Source: a bacterium HR11 (GTDB taxonomy: Bacteria; Acidobacteriota; HRBIN11). From it: a DNA stretch of 64,000 bases. The stretch covers positions 1-64,000 of the forward strand of contig BEHN01000009.1 in assembly GCA_002898535.1 (NCBI GenBank). Direction: 5' to 3'. Positions 32,270 to 41,745 of the stretch are shown here, piece by piece (position 1 is the first letter of the stretch; each line of letters starts with the position of its first letter). A program made the position numbers and the translations under genes. The notes under the pieces were generated by a model. The model worked only from the letters and a program-made list of their open reading frames with translations. It was not told the origin of the DNA and made no database searches.

Positions 32270-32747
32270 GGGACGTCCCCCGCAAACAGGAATCGATGAA
32301 GACCAAGCCTCGGATCAGGCGGACGGCGCCCCGAAGTTCGGCGGCGGTCAGGATGCCCGTCAGGCCGACGACGGTCCAGGCCGACGCCCGGTGAAGGCCC
32401 GTCGGGACCTGTCCGACGGCCCGGGCCATCCCCGTGAAGAGGGGGACCATCCAGAGGGGCAGGCCCAGGGCCATCCACGGAAACAGCCGGTTCCGCCACC
32501 GGCGGAGAGATTCGACGGTCGCCTGCAGGTCGGGACGGCCCGCCGCCTGCTCCCGGACCTGTCGGGTCAGGGCCATCCACATGAAGAGGGTCATCGACTG
32601 GATCAGCATGTTCCAGAGGGCGACGCCCAGCCCGGCCAAGACGTGAGTGGACAGACCGGTCCATCCGAGGGTCTGGCCGAGGGCCAACCCCAGCCATGCC
32701 AGCCACCCGAGGAGCGCGCCGCAACTCAAGCCGATGACCATCCGCAT
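32220..32747 (-). CDS. Hypothetical four-span membrane protein
   Basis: From ATG 32747 the product is 175 residues. Hydrophobic spans are visible at about 3-25 (VIGLSCGALLGWLAWLGLAL), 33-58 (HVLAGLGVALWNMLIQSMTLFMW), 88-108 (FPWMALGLPLWMVPLFTGMA) and 120-140. I do not recognise the family. Its start lies two bases from the inner edge of the right inverted-repeat arm, and no ribosome binding site is visible. The ORF open upstream to 33062 is translated repeat DNA. Its 3' end overlaps the methyltransferase start by 50 nt, so the two are co-transcribed. Confidence 0.6.
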   Translation of the reverse strand: MRMVIGLSCGALLGWLAWLGLALGQTLGWTGLSTHVLAGLGVALWNMLIQSMTLFMWMALTRQVREQAAGRPDLQATVESLRRWRNRLFPWMALGLPLWMVPLFTGMARAVGQVPTGLHRASAWTVVGLTGILTAAELRGAVRLIRGLVFIDSCLRGTSLVAHPGHDGPPAGSVD

Positions 32748-32748
32748 G

Positions 32749-33275
32749 ATTCGGGAGTTCGGCAGTTCGGGAATTCGGGAGTCGGGGAATTCGGCAGTCC
32801 GGGAGTTCGGGAATTCGGGAGTCCGGCAGTTCGGGCGGGTCGGGAAGTCCACCGTCCGGCGGGCCCACGCCCACCGAGCCGTTCCGTCGGTGAGCATCTT
32901 GACGGGACCGGCTTTGCCGAGACATTTCACCGCCGAGACGCCGAGAACGCAGAGAAAAATCGAAGGAAAAACCCTCGTCCTCTGCGCCTCGGCGGTGAGT
33001 TTTGAAACAGACTCGAGCCTTTGGGCCGAGCCGACGGCAGACAGCGAAGGGTCCGTGCCCATGTTGGCTCACGGCTCATAGCGGATGGCCCCTATTGGCT
33101 CATAGCTCATGGCTGATAGATCATGGGACTGTGAGCCATGAGCTATGACCCATGAGCTAATATGAGCCATGAGCCAATAAGGCATGAATCCATGCGGGTT
33201 TTTACGAACCGAGCGGCTCTGATAAAAAGGGCCTACCTGCCCATCTGCCAACTGCCGAATGCCCGGGTTCCCGAA
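32749..33275. repeat. Right arm of the ~520-bp inverted repeat
   Basis: This arm is the reverse complement of 31187-31706. It fills nearly all of the 549-bp gene-free gap between the membrane protein and lpxD. From the inside out it holds about eleven TTCGGGAR octamers (32750-32850), a CACCGCCGAGGCGCAGAG palindrome (about 32926-32999), inverted ATGGCTC heptamers (about 33066-33175), the GAGCGGCTCTG end at 33221, and a CAGRTNGG-type run. Another short TTCGGCAR octamer run continues to the lpxD stop. Confidence 0.88.
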
Positions 33276-33296
33276 TTGCCGAACTGCCGAATTGCC

Positions 33297-34325
33297 CTAC
33301 TCCCCCCACATCCGGTCCCACCGGCGGAACTTCTCCAGCCACCGGGGAAGTTCCCGCAGAAAGGCATGAATCCGAAGCCACAGGGCCCGCTCGACGGCCG
33401 GGGAACCGGCCATGACCTTGCCGGGCGGCACGTTCCCCGTGATGCCCGTCTGAGCCGCCAGCCGGACGTCGTCCCCGACGGTTACATGGTCCGGTACGCC
33501 GGCCTGCCCGCCCATCCAGACCCGATGGCCGATACGGGAGCTCCCGGCGATGCCCGCCTGGGCCGCAATCAGGCAGGCCCGCCCGATGGACACATTGTGG
33601 GCGACCTGCACGAGGTTGTCGATCTTGGTACCGGCCCCGATGCGGGTCTCGCCCAGGAAGGCCCGGTCGACACACGTATTCGCCCCGATCTCCACGTCGT
33701 CCTCGATGACGACCCGCCCGAGTTGGGGCACCTTGACGGGTCGCTCCGGATGGGGAATGAACCGAAAGCCGTCCCCGCCCAGGACCGCCCCGGCGTGCAC
33801 GATGACCCGCCGCCCGACTCGGACCCGGGGATAGACGACGACGCCCGCATGGAGGACGCTTTCAGGCCCGACCTCGGCATCCCCGTAAAGGACGCAGTGA
33901 CCCATCAACTGAGCGCCTTCGTGAATCCGCACGCCGGGACCCACGTAGCAAAAAGGCCCGACCCAGGCCGTCGGATGAACCTCGGCCGCCGGGTCGACCT
34001 GCGCCGTCGGGTGAAGGCCCTGCCGGACCGGCGCCAGCCCCAGCCACTCGGCCAGGACCCACAGGACGGCGACGGGGTCCGGATGCAGGACCCACGTCGC
34101 GTCCGGTCGGACGGCCTCGGCCCCCGGGGCGGCGACGACGACGCCGGCCTGCGTGACGGCGACGGCGTCCCGGTGTCGTGGGTCCAACAGGACCGTCAGG
34201 TGTTCAGGCGCCGCCGTCGCTGGTTCGGCCACGTCGAAAAATGTCCGGCCCGGGTCCCCGACGACGGCGGCACCTGCGGCTTGGGCCAACTCATCGGCTG
34301 TCCACGGCGGCGGATGGGACACCAT
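33297..34325 (-). CDS. lpxD: UDP-3-O-(3-hydroxyacyl)glucosamine N-acyltransferase
   Basis: A 342-residue LpxD, third enzyme of lipid A synthesis, cytosolic trimer. The N-terminal uridine-binding region (1-100) is followed by hexapeptide repeats forming a left-handed beta helix. The catalytic His is most likely in VAHNVSIG, and nearby markers are [45 protein letters not shown] and [28 protein letters not shown]. The C-terminal helix ([21 protein letters not shown]) matches the ACP-binding end. GAGGAG precedes the ATG. It shows that the organism makes LPS or a lipid-A-like lipid. No other lpx genes are in the window. Confidence 0.95.
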   Translation of the reverse strand: MVSHPPPWTADELAQAAGAAVVGDPGRTFFDVAEPATAAPEHLTVLLDPRHRDAVAVTQAGVVVAAPGAEAVRPDATWVLHPDPVAVLWVLAEWLGLAPVRQGLHPTAQVDPAAEVHPTAWVGPFCYVGPGVRIHEGAQLMGHCVLYGDAEVGPESVLHAGVVVYPRVRVGRRVIVHAGAVLGGDGFRFIPHPERPVKVPQLGRVVIEDDVEIGANTCVDRAFLGETRIGAGTKIDNLVQVAHNVSIGRACLIAAQAGIAGSSRIGHRVWMGGQAGVPDHVTVGDDVRLAAQTGITGNVPPGKVMAGSPAVERALWLRIHAFLRELPRWLEKFRRWDRMWGE

Positions 34326-34348
34326 ACGGGCTCCTCGGGCTCTACAGA

Positions 34349-34368
34349 CCCCGCTCTAACGAGCGGGG
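34349..34368. terminator. CCCCGCTC hairpin between ppiD and lpxD
   Basis: CCCCGCTC-TAAC-GAGCGGGG is a perfect 8-bp stem with a four-base loop, lying in the 62-bp gap between two minus-strand genes. The identical stem recurs at 62807-62826. There is no T-run on the minus-strand side, so it may be a processing or attenuating hairpin rather than a full terminator. Confidence 0.45.
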
Positions 34369-34387
34369 CTGGGGTCCTGCATCCCCA

Positions 34388-36340
34388 TCACATCAGGCTC
34401 TCCAACCGGTCCCGGCCCCGGGCGTCCTTGAGGGTCTCGACCCGGGCGTTCGCCTTGAGGGCTTCCAGGACGCTGAACAGGAGGGCCTGTCGCTTCTGCT
34501 GGAGGACCTGGGCCCGGACCTGATGGTAGCGGGCCTCGAAGTCCTTGGGGTCGAAGGCCTTCCGCTCGAGGACCTTCGCCACGACGACGCCCCGGTGGGG
34601 AACCTCGATGGGCGGAAGGACCGTGTCGGCCTGGGCTTGAAAGACGGCCCGGACCAGGTCCGACGCCTGACCCAGCTCCCCGACGGGACCGGCCTCCGGG
34701 AAGGGGCCGGCCTCCTTGACTTCGAGGGCCGCTCCTTCGGCGGCCTTCTTGAGGTCTCCGTTTTCGCTGAGGGCTCGCTGATAGAGTTCCTCCGCCTCCT
34801 TCCGGGCAAGGGCCATCTTCTGAGCCTCCTTCCAGTCGGCGGCGACCCGGTCCCGGACTTCCGTCAGGGGCGGAAGCGTCGGGGGAAGCGTCCCGGTCCA
34901 TTGCACGATGGCATAGGTCCCCTCGCCGAGGGCGACCGGGCCCCGAACCTCCCCGGGGGTCCGGAGCGAGAAGACGGTGTCCCGGATGGGGGCCGGCACG
35001 TCGGCCCGAAGCTCGTTGGGGGCGAAAAAGTCCGTCTCGACGTAGACGGCCTTCGGGGGCTGGGCCCGTCGGGCCAGTGAAACGCCCTTCTCGGTTTGCA
35101 CCTGCCGGGCCAGTTCCTCGGCGAAGGCCCGGGCCCGTCGGATGGCCTCCGGCCGGGCCAGACTCCGACGGATCTCTTCCCGGACCTCACTCAGAGGCCG
35201 TACCCGCGGGGGTCGCTTCTCTAAGACTTGAATGATGTGAAAGCCGTAGGCCGTCCGGATGGGCTCGCTGACCTGCCCGACGGCCAGCGAGAAGGCGGCC
35301 TGCTCGAATTCGGGCACCATCCGGCCCCGCTCGAACCACCCGAGGTCGCCGCCCTTCTCCCGGGTCCCCGGGTCGTCGGAGTATTCCCGGGCGACCTTCG
35401 CGAAGTCCTCCCCGGCCTTCAGGCGGGCCCGGACCGTCTCGGCCCGCTGGCGGGCCTCGTCCTCGGACCGCTTCTGGGTCGAGACGAGGACGTGGCGGGC
35501 GTGGACCCTTTCGGGCTCCATAAACTGGTCTTTGTGGTCGGCATAGTACTTCTCGATGGCGGTCTGATCGACGAATACGTCGGTCAGGAAGGCGTCGGCG
35601 TCGACCCGCAGGTAGCCGGCCTTTCGCCGCTCCGGGACCCGATAGCGGTCGGCATGAACCTGGTAGAACGGCTCGAGGTCCTTCTCCGTCGGCGTCGGGT
35701 CCTTGTAACGGGAAAGGGGGACCTCGACGTAGGCGATGCGGGCCGTCACGTACTGCTGGCGGTAAGCCTGCTCGACCTCGTCCCGACTCACGGTGACGGG
35801 GCCGCTCAGGAGGTTTTGTAGCTTCTGGATGCGCAACTGCTCGGCGACGGCCCGCTCGTAATCGGCGTACTGGACGAACCCCTGCCGCCGCAGGAAGTCC
35901 TCAAAGACCGCCTGGACCTGAGCCTGGAGCTCCCGGTCGGTGAGCTTGGGGTTCTGCATACGGAGTTGCTGGGCCAGCATCTCCAGGGACTGGCGAATCT
36001 GGGCCTGGACCTCGTCGGGCGTCACCTGCACGCCGAGCCGGTCGGCCAGGGCTCGCCACAGGTGCGTCTCGATGACCCGGTCCTTGGCCATCTGTAAAAT
36101 GATTCGCCGTTGTTCGGGTGAAGTCGGTCGGAACACCGACGTGAGGGCCTCCATTTCCCGTAAGACTTCCAGACGGGTGATGGGGCGACCGTCGAGGCGG
36201 AGGACGACCTCTTCAGCCGTCTGGGCCTCGTGGCGGCTGGCGGTGTAGTAGTAGCCGAAGAGGGGAATGAAGGACAGGATGACGACCCAAAGGACCCACT
36301 TGTAGCGGTGGATGTTCCGACGCATGTGCTGGAGGACCAT
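34388..36340 (-). CDS. ppiD: PpiD-type periplasmic peptidyl-prolyl isomerase / foldase
   Basis: A 650-residue product with one N-terminal membrane helix ([18 protein letters not shown]) after a short basic start. A SurA-N-like chaperone region follows (about 45-250: [21 protein letters not shown]). A parvulin domain at about 278-372 has [54 protein letters not shown] and [12 protein letters not shown] long second chaperone half runs to the C-terminus. This is the PpiD layout: anchored in the inner membrane, helping newly secreted proteins fold near the Sec translocon. A good GGAGA lies before the ATG. Confidence 0.9.
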   Translation of the reverse strand: MVLQHMRRNIHRYKWVLWVVILSFIPLFGYYYTASRHEAQTAEEVVLRLDGRPITRLEVLREMEALTSVFRPTSPEQRRIILQMAKDRVIETHLWRALADRLGVQVTPDEVQAQIRQSLEMLAQQLRMQNPKLTDRELQAQVQAVFEDFLRRQGFVQYADYERAVAEQLRIQKLQNLLSGPVTVSRDEVEQAYRQQYVTARIAYVEVPLSRYKDPTPTEKDLEPFYQVHADRYRVPERRKAGYLRVDADAFLTDVFVDQTAIEKYYADHKDQFMEPERVHARHVLVSTQKRSEDEARQRAETVRARLKAGEDFAKVAREYSDDPGTREKGGDLGWFERGRMVPEFEQAAFSLAVGQVSEPIRTAYGFHIIQVLEKRPPRVRPLSEVREEIRRSLARPEAIRRARAFAEELARQVQTEKGVSLARRAQPPKAVYVETDFFAPNELRADVPAPIRDTVFSLRTPGEVRGPVALGEGTYAIVQWTGTLPPTLPPLTEVRDRVAADWKEAQKMALARKEAEELYQRALSENGDLKKAAEGAALEVKEAGPFPEAGPVGELGQASDLVRAVFQAQADTVLPPIEVPHRGVVVAKVLERKAFDPKDFEARYHQVRAQVLQQKRQALLFSVLEALKANARVETLKDARGRDRLESLM

Positions 36341-36429
36341 CCCGTTCCGTCTCCTAAGGAAAGAGACATCATTATACAGGCATTATACAGGATGCGGGAT
36401 GCAGGGACACGGATGGCTGATCCCTTAGG

Positions 36430-36485
36430 CCATAGACCTTGGACCATAGACCTTAGACCATAGACCTTGGACCGTAGACTGTGGA
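36430..36485 (+). repeat. Eight-unit heptamer array alternating CCATAGA and CCTTGGA
   Basis: Eight exact 7-bp registers: CCATAGA units alternate with CCTTGGA or CCTTAGA for six units, then CCGTAGA and CTGTGGA. The alternation gives a 14-bp higher-order period. It sits in the 646-bp gene-free region 36341-36986, upstream of ppiD (divergent), preceded by two copies of ATTATACAGG. Confidence 0.8.
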
Positions 36486-36638
36486 CTCAGAAAGGGTCTC
36501 GAAAGCGCTCTTCGCCTCACCCCGAAATGAAAAAATCCAGAGGGCCTGAGGCTCTGTTGATATCCTCTTCAGGCTTCTGGAGAGGCCCGGAGGCCGTGGA
36601 CCCGCCGAAGAGAGCCCAAAACATTCAGATGGGATGGA

Positions 36639-36720
36639 CGCCGCCGTCACCGGCGGCGCCGGGACCGAGGGACGCCGGGATGACGCCCGGCGTTCGGATG
36701 GGACGGACGCCCCCGGGGGC
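36639..36720. repeat. Three GC-rich hairpins, two with six-base loops
   Basis: CGCCGCC-GTCACC-GGCGGCG lies at 36639-36658, ACGCCGGG-ATGACG-CCCGGCGT at 36672-36693, and the perfect palindrome GCCCCCGGGGGC at 36709-36720. The spacers GGGATGGACG and GGATGGGACG repeat between them. These belong to the same hairpin class as those in E2 and E3 but stand alone here, without CAGAGCC ends. Confidence 0.7.
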
Positions 36721-36806
36721 TTTGAGACGATGGCTCGGGGATGTCAACAGAGCCACCCATGAGCTAATATGAGCCACAGGACACCTCCCCGGAACCGCTC
36801 CGTACC

Positions 36807-36949
36807 CGCCATTCGCCATTCGCCACTCGCCACTCGCCACTCGCCATTTCGCCATTCGCTACTCGCCACTCGCCATTCGCCACTCATGTCTCGGGACCCC
36901 GGTCCATCGTCCATGGTCGATGGTCCATGGTCTACAGTCTATGGTCTCA
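36807..36949 (+). repeat. CGCCAYT heptamer array followed by GGTCNAT heptamers
   Basis: Eleven CGCCAYT units lie at 36807-36884 (one extra T after the sixth unit, one CGCTACT variant), differing almost only at the sixth base. After CATGTCTCGGGACCCC come seven GGTCCAT/GGTCTAT-type heptamers (36901-36949). The second array ends 37 bases before the glycosyltransferase ATG. Confidence 0.85.
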
Positions 36950-36986
36950 TCTATTGCCCTACTCCCTATCGCCTCCGGAGGCCCCG

Positions 36987-38018
36987 ATGCGCGTGCTGGT
37001 CCTGACGTCCCACATCCCCTTCGCCGACGGCGGCGAACTGCGGCGGGCCTACGGCCTGCTCCAGGCCCTCCGGGAAGCGGGCCATACGGCCGACCTCTTG
37101 ATTCTTTCCCAGAACCGCTTTGGGCGGACGCTCCTCGGCTACGCCGCCGCCGCCCTGACGGACGTCGGCTTTGGCGCCGGGGGACCACCGGACGTCGTCA
37201 TCTCGCTCCGCTTCCCCTGCTACGTGGCCCGCCATCCTCGGCACGTCGTGTGGCTGTGTCACCGCATGCGGGAGTACGACGACCTGTGGGACTTCTATCA
37301 AGCCCGGTGGTCGCCGGCCCAACGGGTCAAGGAACGGCTCCGGCGATGGATCGTCCGGCGTCTGGACCGTCGGGCCCTCCGGCGGGCGGCGAACCTATGG
37401 GCCATCTCCCGGGAGGTCGCCGGGCGCCTCGAACGGGGCCTGGGCCTCCAGGCCCGGGTCCTCTATCAGCCGCCGCCCCCCCGGCCGTACCGCACGGACC
37501 GGTACGGACCCTTTGTCCTCTGGGTCTCCCGGATGACCGAGCTGAAACGGCCCCGACTGGCCGTCGACGCCATGGTCCACGTCCGAAGCGGTCTCCAGCT
37601 CTGGATGGTCGGCGACGGACCCGACGCCGAGACCGTGCATCGGTACGTCCGAGACCGGGGCCTGGCAGACCGGGTCCGGGTCCTGGGCCCCGTCACCGAG
37701 GAAGACTTGATCCGGCTGTATGCCGAATGCCGGGGCGTTTTGTTCACGACATGGCGAGAAGACTTCGGCCTCGTGACGGTCGAGGCCTTTGCCTCGGGCA
37801 AACCCGTCATCGTCTGTAACGATGGCGGCGGGGCGACCGAACTCGTCCACCACGGCCGCAACGGATATGTCGTCGAGCCCAGGCCGGAGGTCATCGCCCG
37901 CTACCTGGACCGATGGGGCGAAGACGTCCGTCTGGCCGAGCGCCAGGGCGAAGCCGCCCGGGCGACCGTCCGGGACCTGCAGTGGCCCCGGGTCGTCGAG
38001 ACCCTGTTGGGCCGATAG
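36987..38018 (+). CDS. Glycosyltransferase family 4 (GT-B fold)
   Basis: From ATG 36987 (CCGGAG upstream) the product is 343 residues. The acceptor half starts MRVLVLTSHIPFADGGELRRAYGLLQALREAG. The donor half has VLWVSRMTELKRPRLAVDAM, LWMVGDGPD and the E-x7-E-type motif TTWREDFGLVTVEAFASGKPVIVCNDGG. It should transfer a sugar from a nucleotide donor to a surface-glycan acceptor. It stands alone between repeat DNA and a convergent GGDEF gene. The ORF open from 36927 begins in heptamers and was rejected. Confidence 0.87.
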   Translation: MRVLVLTSHIPFADGGELRRAYGLLQALREAGHTADLLILSQNRFGRTLLGYAAAALTDVGFGAGGPPDVVISLRFPCYVARHPRHVVWLCHRMREYDDLWDFYQARWSPAQRVKERLRRWIVRRLDRRALRRAANLWAISREVAGRLERGLGLQARVLYQPPPPRPYRTDRYGPFVLWVSRMTELKRPRLAVDAMVHVRSGLQLWMVGDGPDAETVHRYVRDRGLADRVRVLGPVTEEDLIRLYAECRGVLFTTWREDFGLVTVEAFASGKPVIVCNDGGGATELVHHGRNGYVVEPRPEVIARYLDRWGEDVRLAERQGEAARATVRDLQWPRVVETLLGR

Positions 38019-38059
38019 GTAAGTCGGCCGGGGGCTCTGCCGACCTGCCGAATACTCGT

Positions 38060-39058
38060 TCAATGCTCCGTCCCCCGAACCTGATACATGGCCGCATCGG
38101 CCCGGCTCAACAGGCCATCTAAGCCTTCTCCCGCACGGGCCTCGACGAGGCCGACGTCGCCCTCGACCCGCAGAGAGCCGATGGACGTCCGGATGGGGTC
38201 GGCGAAAACCCGTTGCAGGCGGTCCAGCGCATCCGAAGCCGCCGTGGCGACGATGAACTCGTCGCCCCCGTAGCGGATGACGAGGTCTTCCGACCGAAAG
38301 GCATTCAGGAGACGCCCGGCCACGGCCTGCAAGACCTCGTCCCCGACCCGGTGACCGTAAGTATCGTTGACCTGCTTAAAGCCACGCAAATCCACGAAGG
38401 CCAACCGGAAAGAGCGGCCGGCTCGAATCCACTCCTGGAGTTTTTCCAGACCGGCACCCCGATGGAGCGTCCGGGTCAGGGCATCCAGGCGGGACGACTG
38501 GAGTTGCCGGATGTAGCCCAGGGCCACGACGTCAAACAAGAGGACCGTCGCGCCGTGAAATCCCAGGAAGGGTCCGAGGCGGGGAAAGCCCCAGGCTCCA
38601 AGGGTCAGGGCCGCCAGGGCCACCCCGTTCAGCACGGCCAGGTTCAGGCCCGGCCGCTCCCGCAGGTTGGCCACGCACATCGCCACGAGCCACAGGTAGA
38701 TGAGGATCGTCAAGGGACTCTCGGACCCGCCCGAAGCCCGAAGGAGGAGGACAAAGAGGGTCAGGTCGGTCAGCAAGTTCAGTCCGTCCAGCCACACGCC
38801 CGCCCGGGGGCTGACCCACCAGACGAAGGCCGCGTACGCCCAGGCGGCCGCCGCCAGCCGGATATAGTCCCACCCGCTCATCGAGACCCAGCCGGAGGCG
38901 ATCATCAGGGGAGCGACGGCCGTCAGGAGGACCCGGAAGACCGCCCCCGTTCGCCAGAGGTCCCGGCCCGAGGGGCGGAAGCCCAGGTATAGGACCACCC
39001 TCTGAAGCCATCCCGTCAGGAGGCGGAAAACCAGGGCTCGGCGGCGGGGCTCCCGCAC
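38060..39058 (-). CDS. Membrane-bound diguanylate cyclase (GGDEF)
   Basis: Starting at GTG 39058 (GGGGAGGAAG upstream), the product is 332 residues. Roughly five to six hydrophobic spans occupy residues 35-180, then a GGDEF domain follows (about 190-332). The domain has the intact YGGDEFIV active site and an RxxD inhibitory I-site (RSED) exactly five residues upstream, so it should make cyclic-di-GMP from GTP with product inhibition. FVDLRGFKQVNDTYGHRVGDEVLQAVA is the metal/substrate region. The stimulus sensed by the membrane part is unknown. Confidence 0.92.
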   Translation of the reverse strand: MREPRRRALVFRLLTGWLQRVVLYLGFRPSGRDLWRTGAVFRVLLTAVAPLMIASGWVSMSGWDYIRLAAAAWAYAAFVWWVSPRAGVWLDGLNLLTDLTLFVLLLRASGGSESPLTILIYLWLVAMCVANLRERPGLNLAVLNGVALAALTLGAWGFPRLGPFLGFHGATVLLFDVVALGYIRQLQSSRLDALTRTLHRGAGLEKLQEWIRAGRSFRLAFVDLRGFKQVNDTYGHRVGDEVLQAVAGRLLNAFRSEDLVIRYGGDEFIVATAASDALDRLQRVFADPIRTSIGSLRVEGDVGLVEARAGEGLDGLLSRADAAMYQVRGTEH

Positions 39059-39086
39059 GGCGCTTCCTCCCCGGACCGTCTCATCC

Positions 39087-40253
39087 TCAAGAAAGCCGGA
39101 AGCCGATTTCCCGGAGGACCTGGCGGGCGATGACGATCCGCTGAATCTCCGACGTCCCCTCCCCGATCGTGCACAGCTTGGCGTCCCGATAGTATTTCTC
39201 GACGGGATAGTCTTTCACAAAGCCGTAGCCGCCGAAAATCTGGACGGCCATGTCGGCGACCCGCACGGCGACTTCCGAGGCAAACAGCTTGGCCATCGAG
39301 GACTCCTTCGGCGTCGCCCGCCCCTGGTCCCGGAGCCAGGCGACCCGATGGACCAAGAGCCGGGCCGCCTCGATCTGGGTCGCCATGTCGGCCAGCATGA
39401 ACTGGATGGCCTGGAATTCGGCGATGGGTCGGCCGAACTGACGCCGCTCCTGGGCATACCGCAGGGCCGCCTCGAAGGCGCCCTGGGCGATCCCGACGGC
39501 CAAAGCCCCGATCCCGACCCGACCGCCCTCGAGGACTTGCAGGACCTGAGGGAAGCCCTGGCCGACCTCGCCGATGACGTTTTCGGGCGGGACCCGGCAG
39601 TCGTCGAGGATGACCGACGCCGTGTCGCTGGTCCGCATCCCCAGCTTGCTCTCCCGCCGGCCGGGGACCAAGCCCGGCGTGCCCCGCTCGACGATGAAGG
39701 CCGTGAGGCCGCCCTTTCGGCCCTTTTCCCGGTCTGTGACGGCCATGACGACGTAGACGTCCCCGACCGTCCCATGGGTCGTAAAGTTCTTCGTTCCCCG
39801 AAGGACCCAGGCCGACCCGTCCCAGACGGCTTGCGTCTGCAGGCCCCCGGCGTCGCTTCCGGCTTCAGGCTCCGTCAGCGCCCAGGCACCCAGCTTCTCG
39901 CCCCGGGCCAGGGGAACGACGTATCGCTCCCGCTGGGCCTCGTTCCCGAAGCGATAGATGTGGCCCGTACACAGAGAGTTGTGGGCCGCCACGCTGAGGG
40001 CGATGCCCGGCTCGACCCGGGCCAACTCCTCGATGACGACGACAAACTCCGCATACCCGTAGCCAGCGCCCCCATACCGCTCCGGGACCATCACGCCCAG
40101 GAAGCCCAGCTCGGCCATCTTGCGGAACACGTCCCGGGGAAAGACCTCATGCTCGTCCCACTCTCGGATGAAGGGACGGATTTCCCGCTCGGCGAATGTC
40201 CGGACCGTGTCCCGGATCATCCGCTGGACGTCAGTGTAGTCGAAGTCCACCAT
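39087..40253 (-). CDS. Acyl-CoA dehydrogenase
   Basis: From ATG 40253 ([27 protein letters not shown]) the product is 388 residues, normal for the family. Signatures are [19 protein letters not shown], the FAD-contacting [92 protein letters not shown]; the catalytic base is the Glu in GEGTSEIQR. It oxidises acyl-CoA to trans-2-enoyl-CoA using FAD; short- or branched-chain substrates are likely but unproven. The longer ORF to 40436 is basic low-complexity sequence antisense to secG flank and was not used. Confidence 0.94.
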   Translation of the reverse strand: MVDFDYTDVQRMIRDTVRTFAEREIRPFIREWDEHEVFPRDVFRKMAELGFLGVMVPERYGGAGYGYAEFVVVIEELARVEPGIALSVAAHNSLCTGHIYRFGNEAQRERYVVPLARGEKLGAWALTEPEAGSDAGGLQTQAVWDGSAWVLRGTKNFTTHGTVGDVYVVMAVTDREKGRKGGLTAFIVERGTPGLVPGRRESKLGMRTSDTASVILDDCRVPPENVIGEVGQGFPQVLQVLEGGRVGIGALAVGIAQGAFEAALRYAQERRQFGRPIAEFQAIQFMLADMATQIEAARLLVHRVAWLRDQGRATPKESSMAKLFASEVAVRVADMAVQIFGGYGFVKDYPVEKYYRDAKLCTIGEGTSEIQRIVIARQVLREIGFRLS

Positions 40254-40362
40254 GACCGCCTCGGGACCCGTGACGGCATGACGACGGGATGACGCGACGG
40301 CGGAACAGCCTCTCTGCGATGGGTTCGAACTCAGGAGTCGTCTCATCACGCCGTCACGACGC

Positions 40363-40695
40363 TCATTTCTGGGGCGCCGGGGCCGTCGGCGGCGCCGGAG
40401 ACGGGGCGGCCGGGGCCGTCGGAGCCGGCGGCACACTCGGGATGGGGGGCCGCACCTCGGCCCGCCGGCGCTGGAGGATCGAAATCGCCAGGGACGTCCC
40501 GATAAACAGGACGAAGCAAGCGACCGTGATCTTGTTCAGGAGCGACATGGCGGCCCGGCCGCTCATGATCGGCGAAGCGCCGCCCCCACCGCCAAAGATG
40601 CTGGCGAGGTCCGACCCCTGCCCCTGCTGAAGCAGGACGGCGATGATGATGAGGATACACAGAAAGACGTGCAAGGCGATGATGAGTCCCAGCAT
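40363..40695 (-). CDS. secG: Preprotein translocase subunit SecG
   Basis: From ATG 40695 (AAGGAGA upstream) the protein is 110 residues. It has two membrane helices: [21 protein letters not shown], then the hallmark [17 protein letters not shown] loop, and [14 protein letters not shown]. The tail is Pro/Ala rich. SecG supports the SecYE channel during protein export. It lies on the same strand downstream of tpiA with one gene in between; tpiA-secG is a common bacterial order. An octamer-like patch (GTGACGGCATGACGACGGG) lies between secG and the acyl-CoA dehydrogenase start. Confidence 0.92.
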   Translation of the reverse strand: MLGLIIALHVFLCILIIIAVLLQQGQGSDLASIFGGGGGASPIMSGRAAMSLLNKITVACFVLFIGTSLAISILQRRRAEVRPPIPSVPPAPTAPAAPSPAPPTAPAPQK

Positions 40696-40785
40696 GACTC
40701 TGTCTCCTTGGCGTTGCCCCTCCACCCGGACACCCCCCTTCGGCCCCTCTCCCGCCGGGAGAGGAGGTACAAAGCGCTCTATGGG

Positions 40786-41673
40786 CTAAGAAACCGGTGT
40801 CTCTGTGCCCTCGGGCGACCGCCGTCGAAAGGCGACGAAGGCTTCCGATGGGACGCCATGAATGAGCCACCAGACACCCAATTCCTCGGCCAGGGCCTGC
40901 GTCTCCAGGCTGTCCCAACTGTCCCCGATGACGACCGGGACGGCATCGACACCGGCAGACTGTAAGGTCCGAGCCCGACGAACGGCCCGCCAAACATCGT
41001 CTTCATCGACGGTGACGGATACCTCCACGACGACGACCTGGTCCCCCTTCCACCAAATGAGGTCCGCCAGGGTCGGGTCCTCCTCGGATGGCAGGAATCG
41101 GTCCCCCTCCAAGAGACCCCGAAGCCACTGACTCAGGCGTTCCTGGACCCGGGGATCGTCCGTAGGACCGCCGACGCCGCCGCTGAATAGCATAGGGGCC
41201 CGCTTCACGATACTGCGCTCATAGCGCTCCCCTTCTCGACGGCCAGCTTCCCCCCTCTGCCAGCCCAAGAGGGTACTCACGCCCGTCGTCATCTCCTGGA
41301 CCTGGCGGGTCAAGTCCTCGACCCGTCCCGCTAAGCTCTGGACCTGGCGGGCCAGGTCATCCATCCGGACCGTGAGGGTATCTACCCGCGCCGTCAGCTC
41401 CTGGACGTGGCGGGCCAGGTCATCCATCTGGACCGTGAGGGCATCCACCCGCGCCGTCAACTCCTGGACCTGGCGGGTCAAGTCCTCGACCCGTTCGGTG
41501 AGGCTCGCCAGACGTCGCTCCGTCTCACGCTGGGCCTCGGCGAGTTCCCGCACGACCCGAGGTAAGTCCAGGAGCTCGTCCGTCAGGAGGAGCCGCCGCA
41601 GTTCGTCCCTCCACTGGGGATGCTCCTCCAACAATCGGACCAAATCGCGAAATTCTTTCACTGTGAAGGCCAT
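40786..41673 (-). CDS. Coiled-coil protein with a PD-(D/E)XK nuclease-like C-terminal domain
   Basis: A 295-residue protein. After a helical start (FRDLVRLLEEHPQWRDELRRLLLTDELLDLP) comes a long heptad-patterned coiled coil at about 50-130, with a near-exact 21-residue internal repeat (ELTARVDALTVQMDDLARHVQ then ELTARVDTLTVRMDDLARQVQ). The C-terminal domain has EDPTLADLIWWKGDQVVVVEVSVTVDEDDVWRAVRRA, a typical D...VxE pattern of restriction-like folds, where the usual Lys is replaced (EVS). Such proteins are frequent in thermophiles and cyanobacteria, and their role is unknown. It sits between tpiA and secG. Confidence 0.72.
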   Translation of the reverse strand: MAFTVKEFRDLVRLLEEHPQWRDELRRLLLTDELLDLPRVVRELAEAQRETERRLASLTERVEDLTRQVQELTARVDALTVQMDDLARHVQELTARVDTLTVRMDDLARQVQSLAGRVEDLTRQVQEMTTGVSTLLGWQRGEAGRREGERYERSIVKRAPMLFSGGVGGPTDDPRVQERLSQWLRGLLEGDRFLPSEEDPTLADLIWWKGDQVVVVEVSVTVDEDDVWRAVRRARTLQSAGVDAVPVVIGDSWDSLETQALAEELGVWWLIHGVPSEAFVAFRRRSPEGTETPVS

Positions 41674-41745
41674 CGCCGCTTCTTGGGGCCTTGGCCCAAG
41701 CCCTCCAAGATAACCCCTGGGGCCAGCTCGACCTGCCGGCTTGGG

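Larger units (their letters stand above)
31241..33221. mobile_element. Two-gene cassette bounded by CAGAGCCGCTCGG ends
   Basis: The 1,981-bp segment starts CAGAGCCGCTCGGTTCGTAA and ends with its exact reverse complement (TTACGAACCGAGCGGCTCTG). TAT precedes the left end and ATA follows the right, as in the smaller elements. It therefore looks like a large member of the same terminal-repeat family, carrying an RsmD-like methyltransferase and a membrane protein but no transposase. The arm homology continues some 54 bases beyond these ends on both sides, so later recombination or nested insertions must also be invoked. That makes the unit assignment tentative. Confidence 0.55.

Noticed and set aside
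33162-34523. 453-codon plus-strand ORF over lpxD
   Set aside because: It is antisense to a clear LpxD, begins in repeat DNA, and shows no domain; long antisense frames are expected at this GC content.
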